Shown here piece by piece: positions 21,218-34,200 of a DNA stretch of 64,000 bases (position 1 is the first letter of the stretch; each line of letters starts with the position of its first letter). The notes beneath the pieces were generated by a model. The model was not told the origin of the DNA and did not search any database. It saw only the letters and a list, made by a program, of their open reading frames with translations. The position numbers were made by a program, and so were the translations under genes. Source of the DNA: Botryosphaeria dothidea (taxonomy: Eukaryota > Ascomycota > Dothideomycetes > Botryosphaeriales > Botryosphaeriaceae); NCBI GenBank assembly GCA_011503125.2, contig WWBZ02000016.1:744001-808000 (forward strand), given 5' to 3'.

Positions 21218-23080
21218 GGCGGGGGCTTGCGGAGATGTCGCGCAGCTGTTGTGGCCGACTTTTTCGAAATCCTCCGCAGCTTCCCCGCCGCTGCCGATCT
21301 AGGCTGTGACGCACATCCACCGCCTGTGCTAACCGTTTTCTGCCTAGCCCGCCATCAACCACGCCGGCCACTACTTATGCTACCATTACACCAATCCCTC
21401 CCTGGCTTTCCAACCCTGTTAGTTCTGCTAATACTTAATCTCGGAACGGAGCGCATGAGCCTCCGTATCGATGATGTCTCCTCAAATTATTTGAAGAGCA
21501 AGTCAATTTGATTCACTTCAATGTGTCCCTGTAGGCCAGTACCGTGGAAATGAAAGGGTGATCGGATTGTGCAGCATTTTGATATATCCGAAAGGATACA
21601 GATATATAGAGGGATATCGCAGCCGACGATTAGCGCCAAATGTGATTTTGCCACAGAAGGTCAGATTAATGACAGTATTATAGACAGTGGAAGCATTCGT
21701 CCGGATAGGTTTATTCCTAAAAATGTAATACACTCACGCCCGGACGAATGTTTCGACTCCCTACGAAGTTATGCTTGCTAGAAGCTGTCGCCGCCAACCA
21801 TCGGCTGCAATACCCCTTGTAGACAGCCGACCGAGAAGCCGGAAGCAAATTCCAGGTATGCCAAACGAAAATGAGGCACAGAAAATCTATAATCGATTAT
21901 CCTGTATGTGCGCTTCCGAAAAGTCAGTGTCTACTATTCCCTGTGAATCACAGCCCCGGATGTTGCCTTTATTCGAGTTTCGGAGTCACCGAAGTTTTAG
22001 TTTGGAAAACCCCCCTCTCCACTCACAGCACTTTATTTCATAGTCTTCCCCCATCGTATGCACTACAACAGCTCAAGAACCCGCCCAACGTCATCCCGAA
22101 TCAAATGTAAGCCTGTATATGGACAACCGTCGCCGCGTCCACATGCGCACTTTTTCTTTCTGCTAGAAGGATCAAGTCGACCCAGTCAGGATATCATCAT
22201 GAGCTTGCCCGTTCTGGTTCCCGTTGCTAGAGGGAATCCTGAAAGTTGGTGAGACTGCCGCGATCACAACAGGTTAAGCTTGGCTTTTTATCTTTGCTGA
22301 GACCTCCTATGTTCGTTGCACCTCTGCAGGCTTAATGAAACACCGTCGCAACGGGTTACATACCCAACGTGTGATATCGTTGAGCACAGAAGCCTCCAGA
22401 GGAAGGTTGTCTTATGCACGCATGACCGTTTGTGGAGATCTGCAAGTTTCTGTTACGTTGTTGCTCGAGGCGACGTGCGTCAGACCAAGACTCAAAAGGA
22501 AGGACGAGACGCAAAGGGTCACTAGTCAAGGCCGCGGGAAGAAAAAGTGATTGGATGTTGATCGAGAAGCAATACTGTATGTGAACCCTTACACAGACAC
22601 AGACGCCCATGTGCTGCAAATAGGGCAGCGCCGATCACAATCTTGGCACTTCGCCCGAAGAATGTAAGATGTCTCATGAGACCGGGAGCGGACTTCCCCA
22701 GCAACGGTTGCACAGGCGCTGTACCAAGAAATTCAAGTTAGAGAAAAGAGCTATCCAATAAGACGGGTAATAAATTAGAGATGCGCAACTTTAACGATAA
22801 GAAAATCGATTAGGAAATACTCGGATCAAACGAAAAATCAGGGTATATCTGTTTGCCAACGACAACGCACCCAACTCCTAGAGGTATCATTCTGGAGAAC
22901 CCTGCCGTAGCGCCTTACAATGCAACAAAGGAAAGTCTAGCACCGGAATCTATCCGAAGCCTCTGAACAGATGGTACAGTCTAGCTAAGGAGAGATTCAA
23001 TCTTTGTGTGTGCGCTGACCGGTCCGCAAGGGCACCGGTCTGCATGTAGATCTCGGAGAATGGAGATCCGGGTGATCTGA
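21218..23080. other. Upstream region of the Ataxin-10 gene, with hairpin repeat
   Basis: About 1.9 kb, AT-rich from 21500 on, containing repeat copy B. The frames here are short and unsupported. Confidence 0.55.
21686..21813. repeat. MITE-like hairpin element, copy B
   Basis: Left arm GTGGAAGCATTCGTCCGGA near 21687-21705; right arm CCCGGACGAATGTTTCGACTCC at 21739-21760. The right flank (ACGAAGTTATGCTTGC... to CATCGGCTGCAATA) matches that of copy A. Most differences from copy A are C/T or G/A transitions, consistent with decay by deamination or RIP. It lies about 470-600 bp upstream of the Ataxin-10 start, in the same orientation relative to the downstream gene as copy A. Confidence 0.7.
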
Positions 23081-23730
23081 TCACTGCCTCCCGACGGGCG
23101 AGGGTGCTGATCTACGATCCAAGGCCAGCACATCATCGAATTGGATGGTGAGGGAGCCGTTGTCGATGACCTTGACATGATCCCAATCGCCCTCTTCGCC
23201 CTGCGACTTTGTAATATCGGCCAGCCAGGCAGCCTCTTCGTTGTCGACGGCAGTTCCGGAGGATGAAGGCCTGCTGTCCTCGGGGTGGCCCGCAGCGGGG
23301 AAGCGTTCCATGAACAGGCGGTGGTATTCGCTGTGCATCTTGTGGCCTTCGTCGGGATGGGCGGATTGCGAAACGTCAATCAACTTGCTGCCAAGAGCGG
23401 AGATGGTTAGCAGCGGGCGCCGGCACGAGCGAGGGAGGCGGGACTTACTCGGACGTCTGGGCGCAGATGCGTTCGAGGGCATCGCGCTGGCGTCTGATCT
23501 CCTCAGGATCGGGCTGAGGAGCACTCATGCCCATGTGCGGGCCTTGTTGGGCGACGGCGCCATATTGGTGCTGGTACTGGTCGGGGCCCAGGAGGTGCGA
23601 GGCCTCGGAGCGCTGTGCGTAAGGGCGGGGGTCAGTCGCACAGTTAGACGTGAGCTATGAGCGGACAGCATCTTACCTCATCATGCTGAGGCTTGCGGCC
23701 AAGGCCTAGGCACGAAGCGCAGATGCCCAT
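23081..23730 (-). CDS. Meh1/Ego1 (LAMTOR1-like) lipid-anchored vacuolar TORC1 scaffold subunit
   Basis: Three exons (23730-23677, 23612-23449, 23387-23081) with introns of 64 and 61 nt encode 174 residues. The N terminus is MGICASCLG: Gly2 is a myristoylation site, and Cys4 and Cys7 are palmitoylation candidates, the anchor of LAMTOR1/Meh1 proteins. Residues of about 40-85 form the helix (EIRRQRDALERICAQTSDKLIDVS) that in LAMTOR1 wraps around the small roadblock-domain subunits. The tail is Ser-rich and acidic. Family knowledge: this subunit holds the EGO/Ragulator complex and Rag GTPases on the vacuole so that TORC1 can respond to amino acids. The assignment comes from the anchor plus helix pattern and total length. 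Confidence 0.75.
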
Positions 23731-24944
23731 CTGGAATGGAGTCTGTGACGGGGCGTGGCTGCGAGGACGGCAGAGGGATTTTGGACCTCAGCTAGCTGGT
23801 GTGAGGGTGGCTTGCATGGGCCGGGGAGCGCGGGGAGGTGAAGCGCAGGATTGCGGGCGGATTGCGAGCACGCTCTTGCTTGTTCAGGGAGCTTGCACTG
23901 GAGAGCGGAGGTGAGGTTGGAACAGAAATGTTTGATTGAGGTCTCGCTTGGCATTCGGGTGCGCAGGGTGTGCCCGTCCCGTCCGTGCCGATCGCGCCGG
24001 CGCTCACTCGCCCGGCAAGCGATGCGATGCCCAGCGTCATCCAGCCACCGCGACCACTCGCCCCAAACGCTCAATTCCCGTCATCCCTCATCTTACCCGC
24101 CGCATTCCTCGGGCTCCAGCTGCCGGTCGGCGTCTGTCAATCACCCGTCCCCATTGACCTGGTTTTTCGTAACGTCAGCCGCCCGCCCGCACGCCCCAGT
24201 CGTGCAGAGAGCGCCGCCGGCATGCGCCTCCAACAACGCTGCGTCGCTGTGCGTATGCCGATTCACAGCGCCGCTTATGCTCCCGTGCCTGCATATCTGT
24301 TTCTTTCAGCATGTCTTGATGTCTCGTTGCTGCACTCACGTTGATCCGCCTCGCCCGTTTGCTGAGCACTGTTCCTGCATATGCCCATGCCTTCGGGATC
24401 CCCTGCGACGCGTCTCACGCGTTGCCCGCGCAGCCTTCGCGTATCCCTTTGTGGGAGATACGAGAAACTAGATCGAGAGTGCAACCTCTCCTTGGCTCTC
24501 ACACCTCTAATCTTGTCCAAGGAGTCGACCAAGCAAGGGCGACCCCCCCCAGACTCGCCTCCTGGTTACCAAGAATGGACGCTTCGCCCTCCATCACGTA
24601 CCAACTACACCTGTTTCTTTGAACCACCATGATCATTTCTGAGCCAGCACAGGGCTGGTCTCAGCTTGTTCTCATTTTGCCCCTACCTCGCGCACGCGTT
24701 GCAAGTGCCACCGCTACAAGTCACGAAATGGCGAGCGAGGCCATTGGCCCTGCAAGGCACAATTTTCTCCACCACCTCTTGCCGTCACACTGGTCCCGGC
24801 CTGATGAAAAAGGTCGCAGGCGTGTGCTGTCTTGATTTTGCTGTCTGTATAAAGCTTTTTGAATGCCACTCCAAACAGCCGCCTTCATCCAACGCGGATA
24901 CTAACGCTCGTTGATCGTGCTTGAGCATTCGCCATTCATTCTGA
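23731..24944. other. Divergent promoter region of the Meh1-like and mucin-like genes
   Basis: 1.2 kb, CT-rich and GC-rich, with an eight-base C run at 24543-24550 and a TATA box near the right end. No supported gene. Confidence 0.5.
24848..24853 (+). promoter_or_regulatory. TATA box of the mucin-like gene
   Basis: TATAAA 97 bases upstream of the ATG at 24945, in a CT-rich leader. Confidence 0.55.
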
Positions 24945-27900
24945 ATGCTCAGCATGCTTTTCACTCGTTCTACCCTAGCGGCCTTGGCCGTCAGTCTTTC
25001 CTTTTCTGTGACCGATGCCGCCGTCGCAGACCGGAGGAGCCCCGTCCCCGAAGGCGAGAACAAGGGCTTTCTGGACTATTTCAATTTCTTCGGGAAGCGC
25101 GAAGATGGCGTTTGTGTGCCGTCCAACGACTACTACTCCATCCTCTCCGGGTTTTCGGCTGCTCCTGATCTGTGTGCAACTCTAATTGGCCGGTCTACCG
25201 ACACCGTCAGCGTTGTAGTGACTCCTCTTACGTACGTCAATCAATGAGTTCCTTCTCGTTCTTTAACTCATATCATACAGCACCATTACTGCACTTACCT
25301 CAACTCGCATTGCCACCGTTCAGAGAACCGTTAGCGTCACCGTGACCAGTACCAGCACGGTCATTCCGTTGCTTGCCGAAAGAGCACCGGAGCCCACCGC
25401 TGCGCCTAACCTCGATAAAAGAGCGGCCAACGCAGCAAGAATCTTTGGATTTATCCGCGATATTGCAGAGAGCTCGTCGTGCGACTGTACGGATACCGCA
25501 CTGCAATCCATCAGCTCCGGTTTGTCGAGTGCTTGTGATTGTCTTGGTCTACCGACAGTAACGACCTCGACTGAGACTGTTACCGGCTCTTCTAGCGTAT
25601 GACCTGCTTGATCTGCTACAAAATCCTTTTACTGACCATTTCGTAGGGTACAACGACAGTCCCAGCATTTGCAAGGACCACAGTGACTTCAAACAGCAGT
25701 GTTACCATTCGCACAACTGTGACTGTAACGTCTGGCCAAGTGCCCAGCTCAGCGAGTGGAAGTGGATCTCCCAACTCGTCCCCAACCAGCTCTGCGAGCT
25801 CTGGATCTCGTACATCCACAAGTGCTCTGCCTGCATCTACGGCCTCTCCAATCGGACAGGGTATCTCATGCCCGGCTGACGACCGATCAGTCAAGAACTA
25901 CGTCTTGGGCAACCAAACATACGCCTACACGATCTACTGCAATGTCGATTTCCCTAACCAAGATCTCCTTGATCAGGATGCCCACAGCTCTGCCGACTGT
26001 GCGGCTCTTTGCTCAGCCTATGATCAGGGCGCTCATGCACCCGTATGCGCAGGCTTCGTCTTCAAGAATGACCGTTGTTACTTGAAGAGCGGCATTAACA
26101 ACAGCACGGCCATTGAATCTCCCGGCACTTATACCGGTGTTCTGAACAGGATTGGAAATTTCCCTGGACAGAATAACCCGACATTCACCTCAGCGCCGAG
26201 CGATTACATACCCTCTTCTACCTTGTCAATTTCGCTGTCCACCGTGAGTGTGATCCCTCAGTGCGAAGATTCTGATAGCACTAGCACCGCATCGTCGACC
26301 TACTTCTCTACCGCATCTACTGACGCCGGTGGAACTGTGCACATCTATTGGACGTCCGCCTACTCGTATCGTGCTTCGAACCAGCAAGTTTGCACTTTCA
26401 ACAACACCGAAATCTTTACAAGGACCAACGTCATCACGATTCCTGCCTCTACATACGTGAACACTATTAGCACCACCGAAAGTGGAACGGGTATTCGAAC
26501 GATTACTTCAGGCGGTGTTGTCATTGTCGAACAATCCGGCTCGACTGTGATCGTTCCTGGCGCAACAGTTACCTCTAGCGTACCCGCAACTGTAACGAGC
26601 GGCGGCGTTACGGCTGTTATTCCAACCACGACCACGGCACCTGTTGGAACGTTCGAGAGCACTATCATTCAGAGCGGGAGCACTATCGTTGAAGTGTACA
26701 CTTACAGTTCCACTTCTGTTAGCGTTCTGAGTACCTACAGCGTTACCTCGGGCGGGAACGCTACTGGGGGCTCTGGAATCGTCACTCCTGAAACTTCGTC
26801 TACGGCAGCCGGTAGCTCAGTTGAATCCACTCCTAGTGGTGCTTCAACTACTAGTGGTGCTTCGACTGTCAGCGGTGCCTCGACTCCCAGCGGTTCTTCA
26901 ACTCCCAGTGGTACTTCAACCCCTAGCAGTAGCCAGACTGCGAGCAGCGAATCCACCGTTTTGCCCTCGGGAAACTCGACCGTGGCGATGACGGTTACAG
27001 GCACTTCGGTCATCCCTGAAGTTTCTACGACGTCAGGAGCTACAGAATCATCGACTGCCACGGGCGGTTCGTCTGAAATTGGACCGACAGAAACTTCTAC
27101 GGCGCCGGGCGAATCGACAGCATCCACCTCGGGGAACCTGACTACGACGACTACAACGACCACGACAGGCACCTCGCCTGTTGCTGAAGTATCCACTGGA
27201 TCCAGTGCTACTAGCTCTTCGACCGCCACAGGTGGCTCTTCTGAAGTATCTCCTTCAGGATCATCAGCTCCCAACACTGTGGTGTCGACTGTATTGTCCA
27301 CTCAAACTTCTATCACGGTTGTCACTAACTCTACAACGGCTACGTCAACTGGCACTGGCGGCGAGACCGTTGAAGTTCCCTCTGAGACGCTTGTCACTAT
27401 CACCAATATCGTTGTCGTGACTTCCAGGATTGGTACATTGAGCGCAACTGCAACGGGCGGTGGGAGTGTCATCGCCCCCAGCAGCACATCACCCGCCAAT
27501 TCAACCATCATTTCTGGTTCAAGTAACAGTTTCGTCAGCGAGTCTACTTCTATCTCTGAGACGGCCAGTTCGACGGCGATGGGTGGAAGCACTGCAAGCG
27601 GCCCTTCCACTGCGCCGACAGGCTCTCCATCCGCTGCGGCTTCTGTACCCTCATCTGGAGGCGTCGTCCCGCCCGTAAACACACGTCTTCGTACTGGTAC
27701 TTTCACGACAACGTCTACTAGTGGCTCGCTGACAACTGTCTTGACGCTCACCATTAACGGAACTTCCACTGCTGGCTATGCTACCCCTACGCTAGAGACT
27801 AGTGCTCCGTCTTCGTCTTCGGGTCTTCGTACTGGAACTTTCGTGACTACCTCTACGAGTGGTACGCTCACAACAGTTTTGACGATTACTGTTAACGGAA

Positions 27901-30900
27901 CCTCCACTGATGGCTACGCTACTCCCACACTAGACACGACTGCCTTGCCTGAGTCCTCCGGCACATCTTCGAGCGGTATCCTGATCCCGCCGTCTAATGC
28001 GACGACCACTAATCCGAGCACAGAGACCCTCAGCAGCACTGGAGCTCCTAGGTCTGGCACTGCAAGCACTATCACCAGTTCAAGCCCGTCTGCCCCCTCT
28101 GCGAATGGTACTACTACAACGATTGAGACTGTGATCAGCACAGCATCGATTGAAACCGTTTCATCCGCGTCTTCCCCCTCGAGCAGTCTTCCTTCGAGCG
28201 GTCTGCCTTCCAGTGGTCTCCCCTCGAGCTCGTCCAATGGAACTAGCCCACCGACAGAGTCTTTGAGCAGCACTTCAGGACCACGCTCTGGTACATACAC
28301 TTCCGAGACCACTACTACAGGGCCTTCGAGAGGCCTGCCATCTGCCTCGCCCAATGCTACCGTTTCTACTCCCGAGACCTTGAGCACCGCTTCCGGCCCC
28401 CGTATTGGTACCTTCTCTACAGAAACCCCAACTGTCAGTCCTTCGAGCGGCTTGCCTTCTACTTTGCCCAATGGCACAGTCTCTACCACCGAGAGCCTGA
28501 ATAGCATTTCCGGTCCTGCTTACGGCACCGAAGTTCCAAGTGTAGGCCCTTCGAGTATTCTTTCATCAAGCTCGCCCAACGGCACTGTTCCTACCACTGA
28601 GAGCTTGAGCACCTCTTCTGGAGGCCGTTCCGGTACCTTCTTTACTGGAGCTCCAACTATTGTTCCTTCGAACGGTCTTCCATCAAGCTCTCCCAACGGC
28701 ACTATCCCTGCCACTGAGAGCTTTAGTAGCTCTTCCGGCCCCCGTTCTGGAACCTACGGCTCCGAAACTCCAACTGTTGGTCCTTCAAGCGGTCTACCGT
28801 CGAGCTCGCCCAACGGCACCGTCTCTGCTCCTGAGACCTTAAGCAGCACCGGAGCGCCTCGTTCGGGTACAGTGACAACAAGTACAGAGGAAGTTACCAC
28901 TACTTATGTGAATGAAACTTCAACGGTAACTACTTTTGGGCCAACTGCCCCCTCGATGAACTACACAACAGGAACAACAGCGTTGCCATATGATACTGAG
29001 TCCCTTTCTAGTACCGAAGGTGCTCGCAGTGGTTCATACTCGACTACGACTACTCCAGACGTTGGTCCGAGCAACGGCGTGCCAGTGCCCTCGTCGAACT
29101 CAACCAGAGCTGTTCCGACGTATCCCGGTCCTTCAGAGTCGCTTTCTACTAGTGGAGGTGCTAGGAGTGGTTCGTACTCTACCTCAACTACCCCTGTTGT
29201 CGGCTCAAGCAGCGGTGTGCCAGTGCCCTCATCGAACTCAACTGGAGGCTTTCAAACTTATCCCACGGAGACACTATCCAGCTTCTCTGGACTTCGCAGC
29301 GGATCTTACTCGCCATCAACCCCGGTCGGTACTGGAAGCACTGGATATCCAGTACCATCTATCAATGCGACCTCTTCACCTCTCGAGAGCACCTCGGAGA
29401 CACTCTCCAGCACGTCTGGACCTCGGAGCGGATCTTACTCGCCGTCGACCCCGATCGGTACTGGAAGCAGTGGATATCCAGCCCCTTCTGTCAACGCAAC
29501 CTCCCCTCTCTCGAGCACCTCGGGCCAGCGTACTGGGACTTTCTCCACGGCCACTCCAGAATCCACGCCAAGTTTTACTCTGAACTCGACGGTCCCGGTC
29601 TCTACCGGGGAGTACTCAACCACAACCACGATGACCACATCTGTTGCTATTCCCACCTACCCTCCGGCCTCGCTAAACTCTACTTCTGCTTTGGCTCCAT
29701 CACCGAGCGCACCAGTCAATTCCACTACTCCTCTCTCGAGCAGCGAAGGCTCTAGGACCGGGACTTTCTCGACAACGACGCTGATTGGCACTGGTCCTTC
29801 AATATACACTTCCCCCAACATCACGCTCACTCTCCCGACTACAAGCGGACATTCGAGTGGAGCAATTCCCGCACCGTCGGAAAATGCGACGACCCCTCTG
29901 ACTGGTAGTTCAGGCAACAGAAGCGGGCAGTTTTCAACGTCGATACCTCTTGTCACTGGTCCAAGCAGTGGTGTCCCGGTAAATTCTGCCAACTCTACTA
30001 TTATTACGAGTCCTTCGGTGTTCGCCAGCACAGCTTTCGACACGCCTACACCTGTTTATCCTACCTCAAATAAACCTTCAGCAAATTCGACGGCTCCTTT
30101 CTATAGCTCGGCTGTGGGTACAGGTGTTTTCACCAGCCTTAGCACACCGTCAGCTAATGCGACAATTCCATTGTCGAGCTCCTCAGCTCCTCGCTCGGGT
30201 GAATTTTCAACAAGCACTCCAGCACCGAGCAGCGGATTCCCAGTACCGTCAGCTAACAGCACTTCGCCCGGATTCTCAACGGCTGCCAGCTCGTCTTGCG
30301 TCGACACAACCGCTACTGTCACCGCCACCACTGTTTCCATCTCCACAGTGACCCAGTTTGAGACCGTTTCCGTCTGCGCCAGCGATTGCATCTCCACGTC
30401 TCCATCAACCACATCGACTGAGGGCCCTGGCACTGCCAGCTCTGGCAATCGTACCCCTGGAGCCCCCTCATCTACCGACACTGCAGTCCTCCCTGCAACC
30501 ACGGGTACCGAGACATATGAAAGCCCGAGTGCAACGCCGTCGATCGAGGTCCCTGGAACCACTAACAGCGGTAACCGTGTCGGCAGCTTCTCGATGACGA
30601 CCACAGTCTCCACAACGGGCACCTCAACATCGACGTCCACCTCGGTGGCGACGACGACTACCGCCCCCGGCTATGCCCCGCCGCCACCTCCAAACACCTA
30701 CGCGCCCCCGCCTCCCAACGAGCGTCGCGATGACACCAGCACCGACCTTGACCTCAACCTCCTTGCCAACGCCGCCTTCACCGACTTCGACGACGCGATC
30801 GAGCCCCGCTCGTGGACGTCCTCCAGCGACAGCGGTCTGATCTTCACGGTCCCGCACCCGCAGCGCCGCGGCGTCGATGTCATCAGCGAGGAGCCCGGCT

Positions 30901-31226
30901 CCGAGATCTCGCTCGCGCAGGCCATCGCGGGCGGCGTGCAGGAGGGCCAGCGCTACGCCGTCAGCATCGAGGCCAGCCAGCCCGACACGGGCGCCGAGTG
31001 CCAGGTGCGCGTCGAGGTCGGCGAGGAGACCATCGTCGCGGCCATGCCGGGCGTCAGAGCCGGCTCGTTCAACGGCGTGTGGACCGCGCTCAAGGACAGC
31101 GATGCGCAGGACATCCGCGTCGTGGCGGGCGGCTGCACGGGCGTTCCTGGCGAGAACCAGGTCGTGCATATCGGTAAGGTGAGCGTGCAGAAGGTGCCGG
31201 ACGAGAAGACGGAGGTCAAGGTTTGA
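24945..31226 (+). CDS. Giant Ser/Thr-rich mucin-like secreted cell-surface protein with PAN-like and C-terminal carbohydrate-binding-like domains
   Basis: Exons 24945-25231, 25281-25596 and 25647-31226 (introns 49 and 50 nt) encode 2,060 residues. A signal peptide opens the protein (second Met at 24954 possible). Order: a Cys-containing N-terminal module with Lys-Arg site; a Cys-rich PAN/apple-like domain at about residues 274-366; a long Ser/Thr region; two copies of a 47-residue repeat (27.68-27.96 kb); about 15 copies of a roughly 40-residue repeat (28.0-30.3 kb) built on G-x-R-S-G-T-[FY] plus an N-[GAS]-T sequon; a Pro-rich hinge; and a globular C-terminal domain (about residues 1900-2060) with L-N-x-x-x-x-x-F start and W-T motifs like a CBM4/9-type beta-sandwich. 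There is no GPI signal or C-terminal membrane span, so retention would be by glycans or the C-terminal domain. Probable adhesin or wall glycoprotein; ligand unknown. Confidence 0.88.
27676..30300 (+). repeat. Coding tandem repeats in the mucin-like gene
   Basis: Two near-identical units of about 140 bp (LRTGTF...TTVLT...NGTST, 27.68-27.96 kb) are followed by a degenerate array of about 120-bp units, each carrying E-[ST]-L-S-[ST]-x-x-G-x-R-[ST]-G-[TS]-[YF] and ending in N-[GAS]-T. Units differ in length because of local insertions and losses, as expected of slippage or unequal exchange. Confidence 0.85.
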
Positions 31227-34200
31227 GTTGATGATTGTGGAAATCATGGGGGGCGGTCGGGCGGTGATTGGTGTGCTTGATGCAGACCGCCGCCCGCTCT
31301 GGCTGCTGCAGGGTATCTTGGCTCTTCCCCCGCACCGGAACAATATTTCTCTCGGCTATCACGATACGCGGTATCATGTTTGATTTGTTCACGTTTTCCA
31401 TACTCGTCTTTTTGTTGTATTTCGCCGACGCTCACTCATATTCTCTTAACGATCAACATCTGCAAAGGAAGGAGGAAAAAGGAAAATTGGTATCATGCTG
31501 TGTCTACTCTTCGCCTGAAACGGTTGAAAAGGAAAAAAACATTTCACGAATCACAGCTTTTAGGTTGTGACATGGACGGATTATTTGAGATTCTATTTTA
31601 TTTTCCAACCTTTTATAGCTGTAGTCGTCGTCTGCGTAGCATAATAGGAGTCTTGTCATTCTCTCACTACAAAAGAAACTTTTGCTCTTGGTGAATTTGA
31701 TTTGGGGTGGGCAGATGATGCCTCAGCACCCATCTCCAACAGCAAGATCCACACCCTGGACCGGATCTCGGTCATGATCGTGCCACACCCTTGGGTGATC
31801 GGTGGAAACGCCGTGCCTTGCTTAGACGCGTTAGACAATCGCACCCAAGCGCAAGGCTCATGGTTTGCCCAATTTCAAACGAGTGAGGGTGGGGCAAAAG
31901 CCACGAGGGAGTGGAGAGGGAGCTGATGAAACGCTGGAATCCAAGGATCTACGATGCACCATATGTGTCTGAGGCCGTCCCTGCCCTGGATGCCCTTGCT
32001 TGAAGCCGGGAAACCGGGACGGGGACTTATCTGATCGAGGGGTTCTATCGATCTAGGGCGAGAGGGGCGAAGGGATGAACTCATTTTAGACTTTTTACAT
32101 GCATCGGGTGTTAGCGCGAGCGGAACGGGATGGTGGGACGGCCGGCTCATTCGGAGGTTAGCCGTAGCCCGAGGTTAGTGAATGGGCGGCCTGTAGGTGG
32201 GGGGCAGACGGCGATGAATTCTCTCTTTTTGCTATTTTTGGCGGTCATGCCCCTCTGAGGGGGTGAGACGGCTGATGGAAAGGGTGTCTGTCAGCAGTGA
32301 TTGGCCTTTCCGCGCGTTTTGGGAAGCGCGTGGACTGGATTGGGAGATGGATTACAGCGAGGCGCCTATCTCTTCCTTGCTGTGACCACCCGGAAGGGAC
32401 GTGAGGGCGGGTCAGGGCGATGCTGATTGGTGGAGGAGCGTTGATCGGCAAAGGATGGCGTTCGGGAGGGGCGTCTGTCGGGCGACGTCTTGATGGAGGG
32501 TGGGGATGGACTGCCTTCGTTGATTTTTAGGGTCCTTTTCTGAATGGACACTGATAAGTCGGCGCCGTCATGTGGACACGTAGCGGGTCAGCGGTGGGTC
32601 GTCCTCGACAAGTGAAAAAACATTCAACCAGGAAAAAGCTGGTAGATTTCGGGAGAAGTGTTTTCGATTTCTGCAAGGTGAAACCTGCTGAATGAAACAG
32701 AAACAGAGACTGCTGCCATTCGAGCGCTCCGAGAAGTCCCGGGCACGGTAATTCGTCACTTCAAAAGGATCGATCCGTCGTCGGACTGGGAACGGGTGCA
32801 ATATTGGCTATGAGTTGTCCGTACATGGTACAGACTCCGAGAACCGTAGTCACGGGTGTTGATGGTACGTGCTCGTATGGGAGCCGTTTGAACACGCGGA
32901 TGTGCAGGTGGTACGGACAAGAGGCACAGCCACAAGCAAGATAGGCATTGGCTGTCAGCTGTCAGAAAGCGGGATGATTGCATGAGGGCTGCTTATGAGG
33001 TTTAATGAACACGAGTATGATCGGATTGAGGTTGAGTCTCGACTCACGAAGTATTGGCTACGAAGGGCCAGCGGAACGGCTTGCCGCTGAGTCGAGGCAA
33101 ACGACTGCAGAAGGCGCATGATGGTTACACGAGACTTGACACATGGCCGTTCGGATGCTGATATGTGTCATCTCTTTCTTTGCGTAGTGTTTGGTATGGA
33201 GGAGTGTCCAAAGTTCGAGTAGACCCCGGTCCGGGGCGTTCATTGGCTGACGCCCGCACTTCTCAAGCAGCTCCCCTGCCTCTCCCGCACGAATGAATGG
33301 CTGGCTGCGAGGTCTCCGACGAGTGGACTGGGGCCAGATTAAGCGCTCAGAGACGTTTTCGGGAGCGGACACAGCTGGCTGCGTTGGCGGGCACATAAAG
33401 AGTCGGGAGGCCGCCTGGAAGGCGCGCAAGAAAGGCGGCGCTCGCCCTCTTCACGACAACGAAAACACGAGATCTTTGGCGCCCAAAAAGAGCATGGGAG
33501 GGATCTGGATCCTGACAGTGGATTCACGCAGATTGGGCGCAGTGCTGGGGTCGATGGGATCAACAGACGAAGAGGACCACTCAGCGGCCGCCACGTAGGC
33601 CACGCACTAAAAAGCTGCTCGACATCCGCGCAGGCGAAATATGAACTAGCGATGCTTTGCGACGGAGAGACCTCGCAGAGTCTAAAAGGAGCAGTGCAGT
33701 ACTCGCGCTTTCGAGCGCGGCCGGCGGGCGCTGCGCTTCTAGGCAGGTCGAAACCGAGCGGCGCGGACAGAGAGGACAAGCAGCTGACTTCGCTTCCAGG
33801 ACGGACAGGGCGGTCGCGGCACCGCACGAGACGCGCCGACGCGATAAGCGTGTGCCGAGCACGCAGCGGCGAGAGGAGAAGACGGCCAATCCAGCGCGGT
33901 CCGGGGGCTCACCGCCGGACGGTGCGGTGAGCGCGGGACGCCGGCTCGGCGGGGGCGGGCCGGCTCGAGGCGCGCATATAAAGAGCGGACGGGCAGCAGC
34001 GGGGCGCGGCGACGGGCTGCGGAGGCGTGACGGGCGCGCAGCTGGGTAGAATGGGCGCGCCGGGGCGTGGTGGTGAGCGCGTCGAGGTCGTGGGCGGAGG
34101 TCGCGGGCGAAGTGGGGGCCGCCGAAAGCGGGCTAGCGCAGGGTCACGTGGCGCGCTATTCTCCACATCACTCCGTCGACCTTCTGACCGACCTCATCCT

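Noticed and set aside
26360..31343. Series of long minus-strand ORFs opposite the mucin-like gene
   Set aside because: They arise because Ser/Thr codons on the plus strand give few stops on the other strand; no start context, motif or splice structure.
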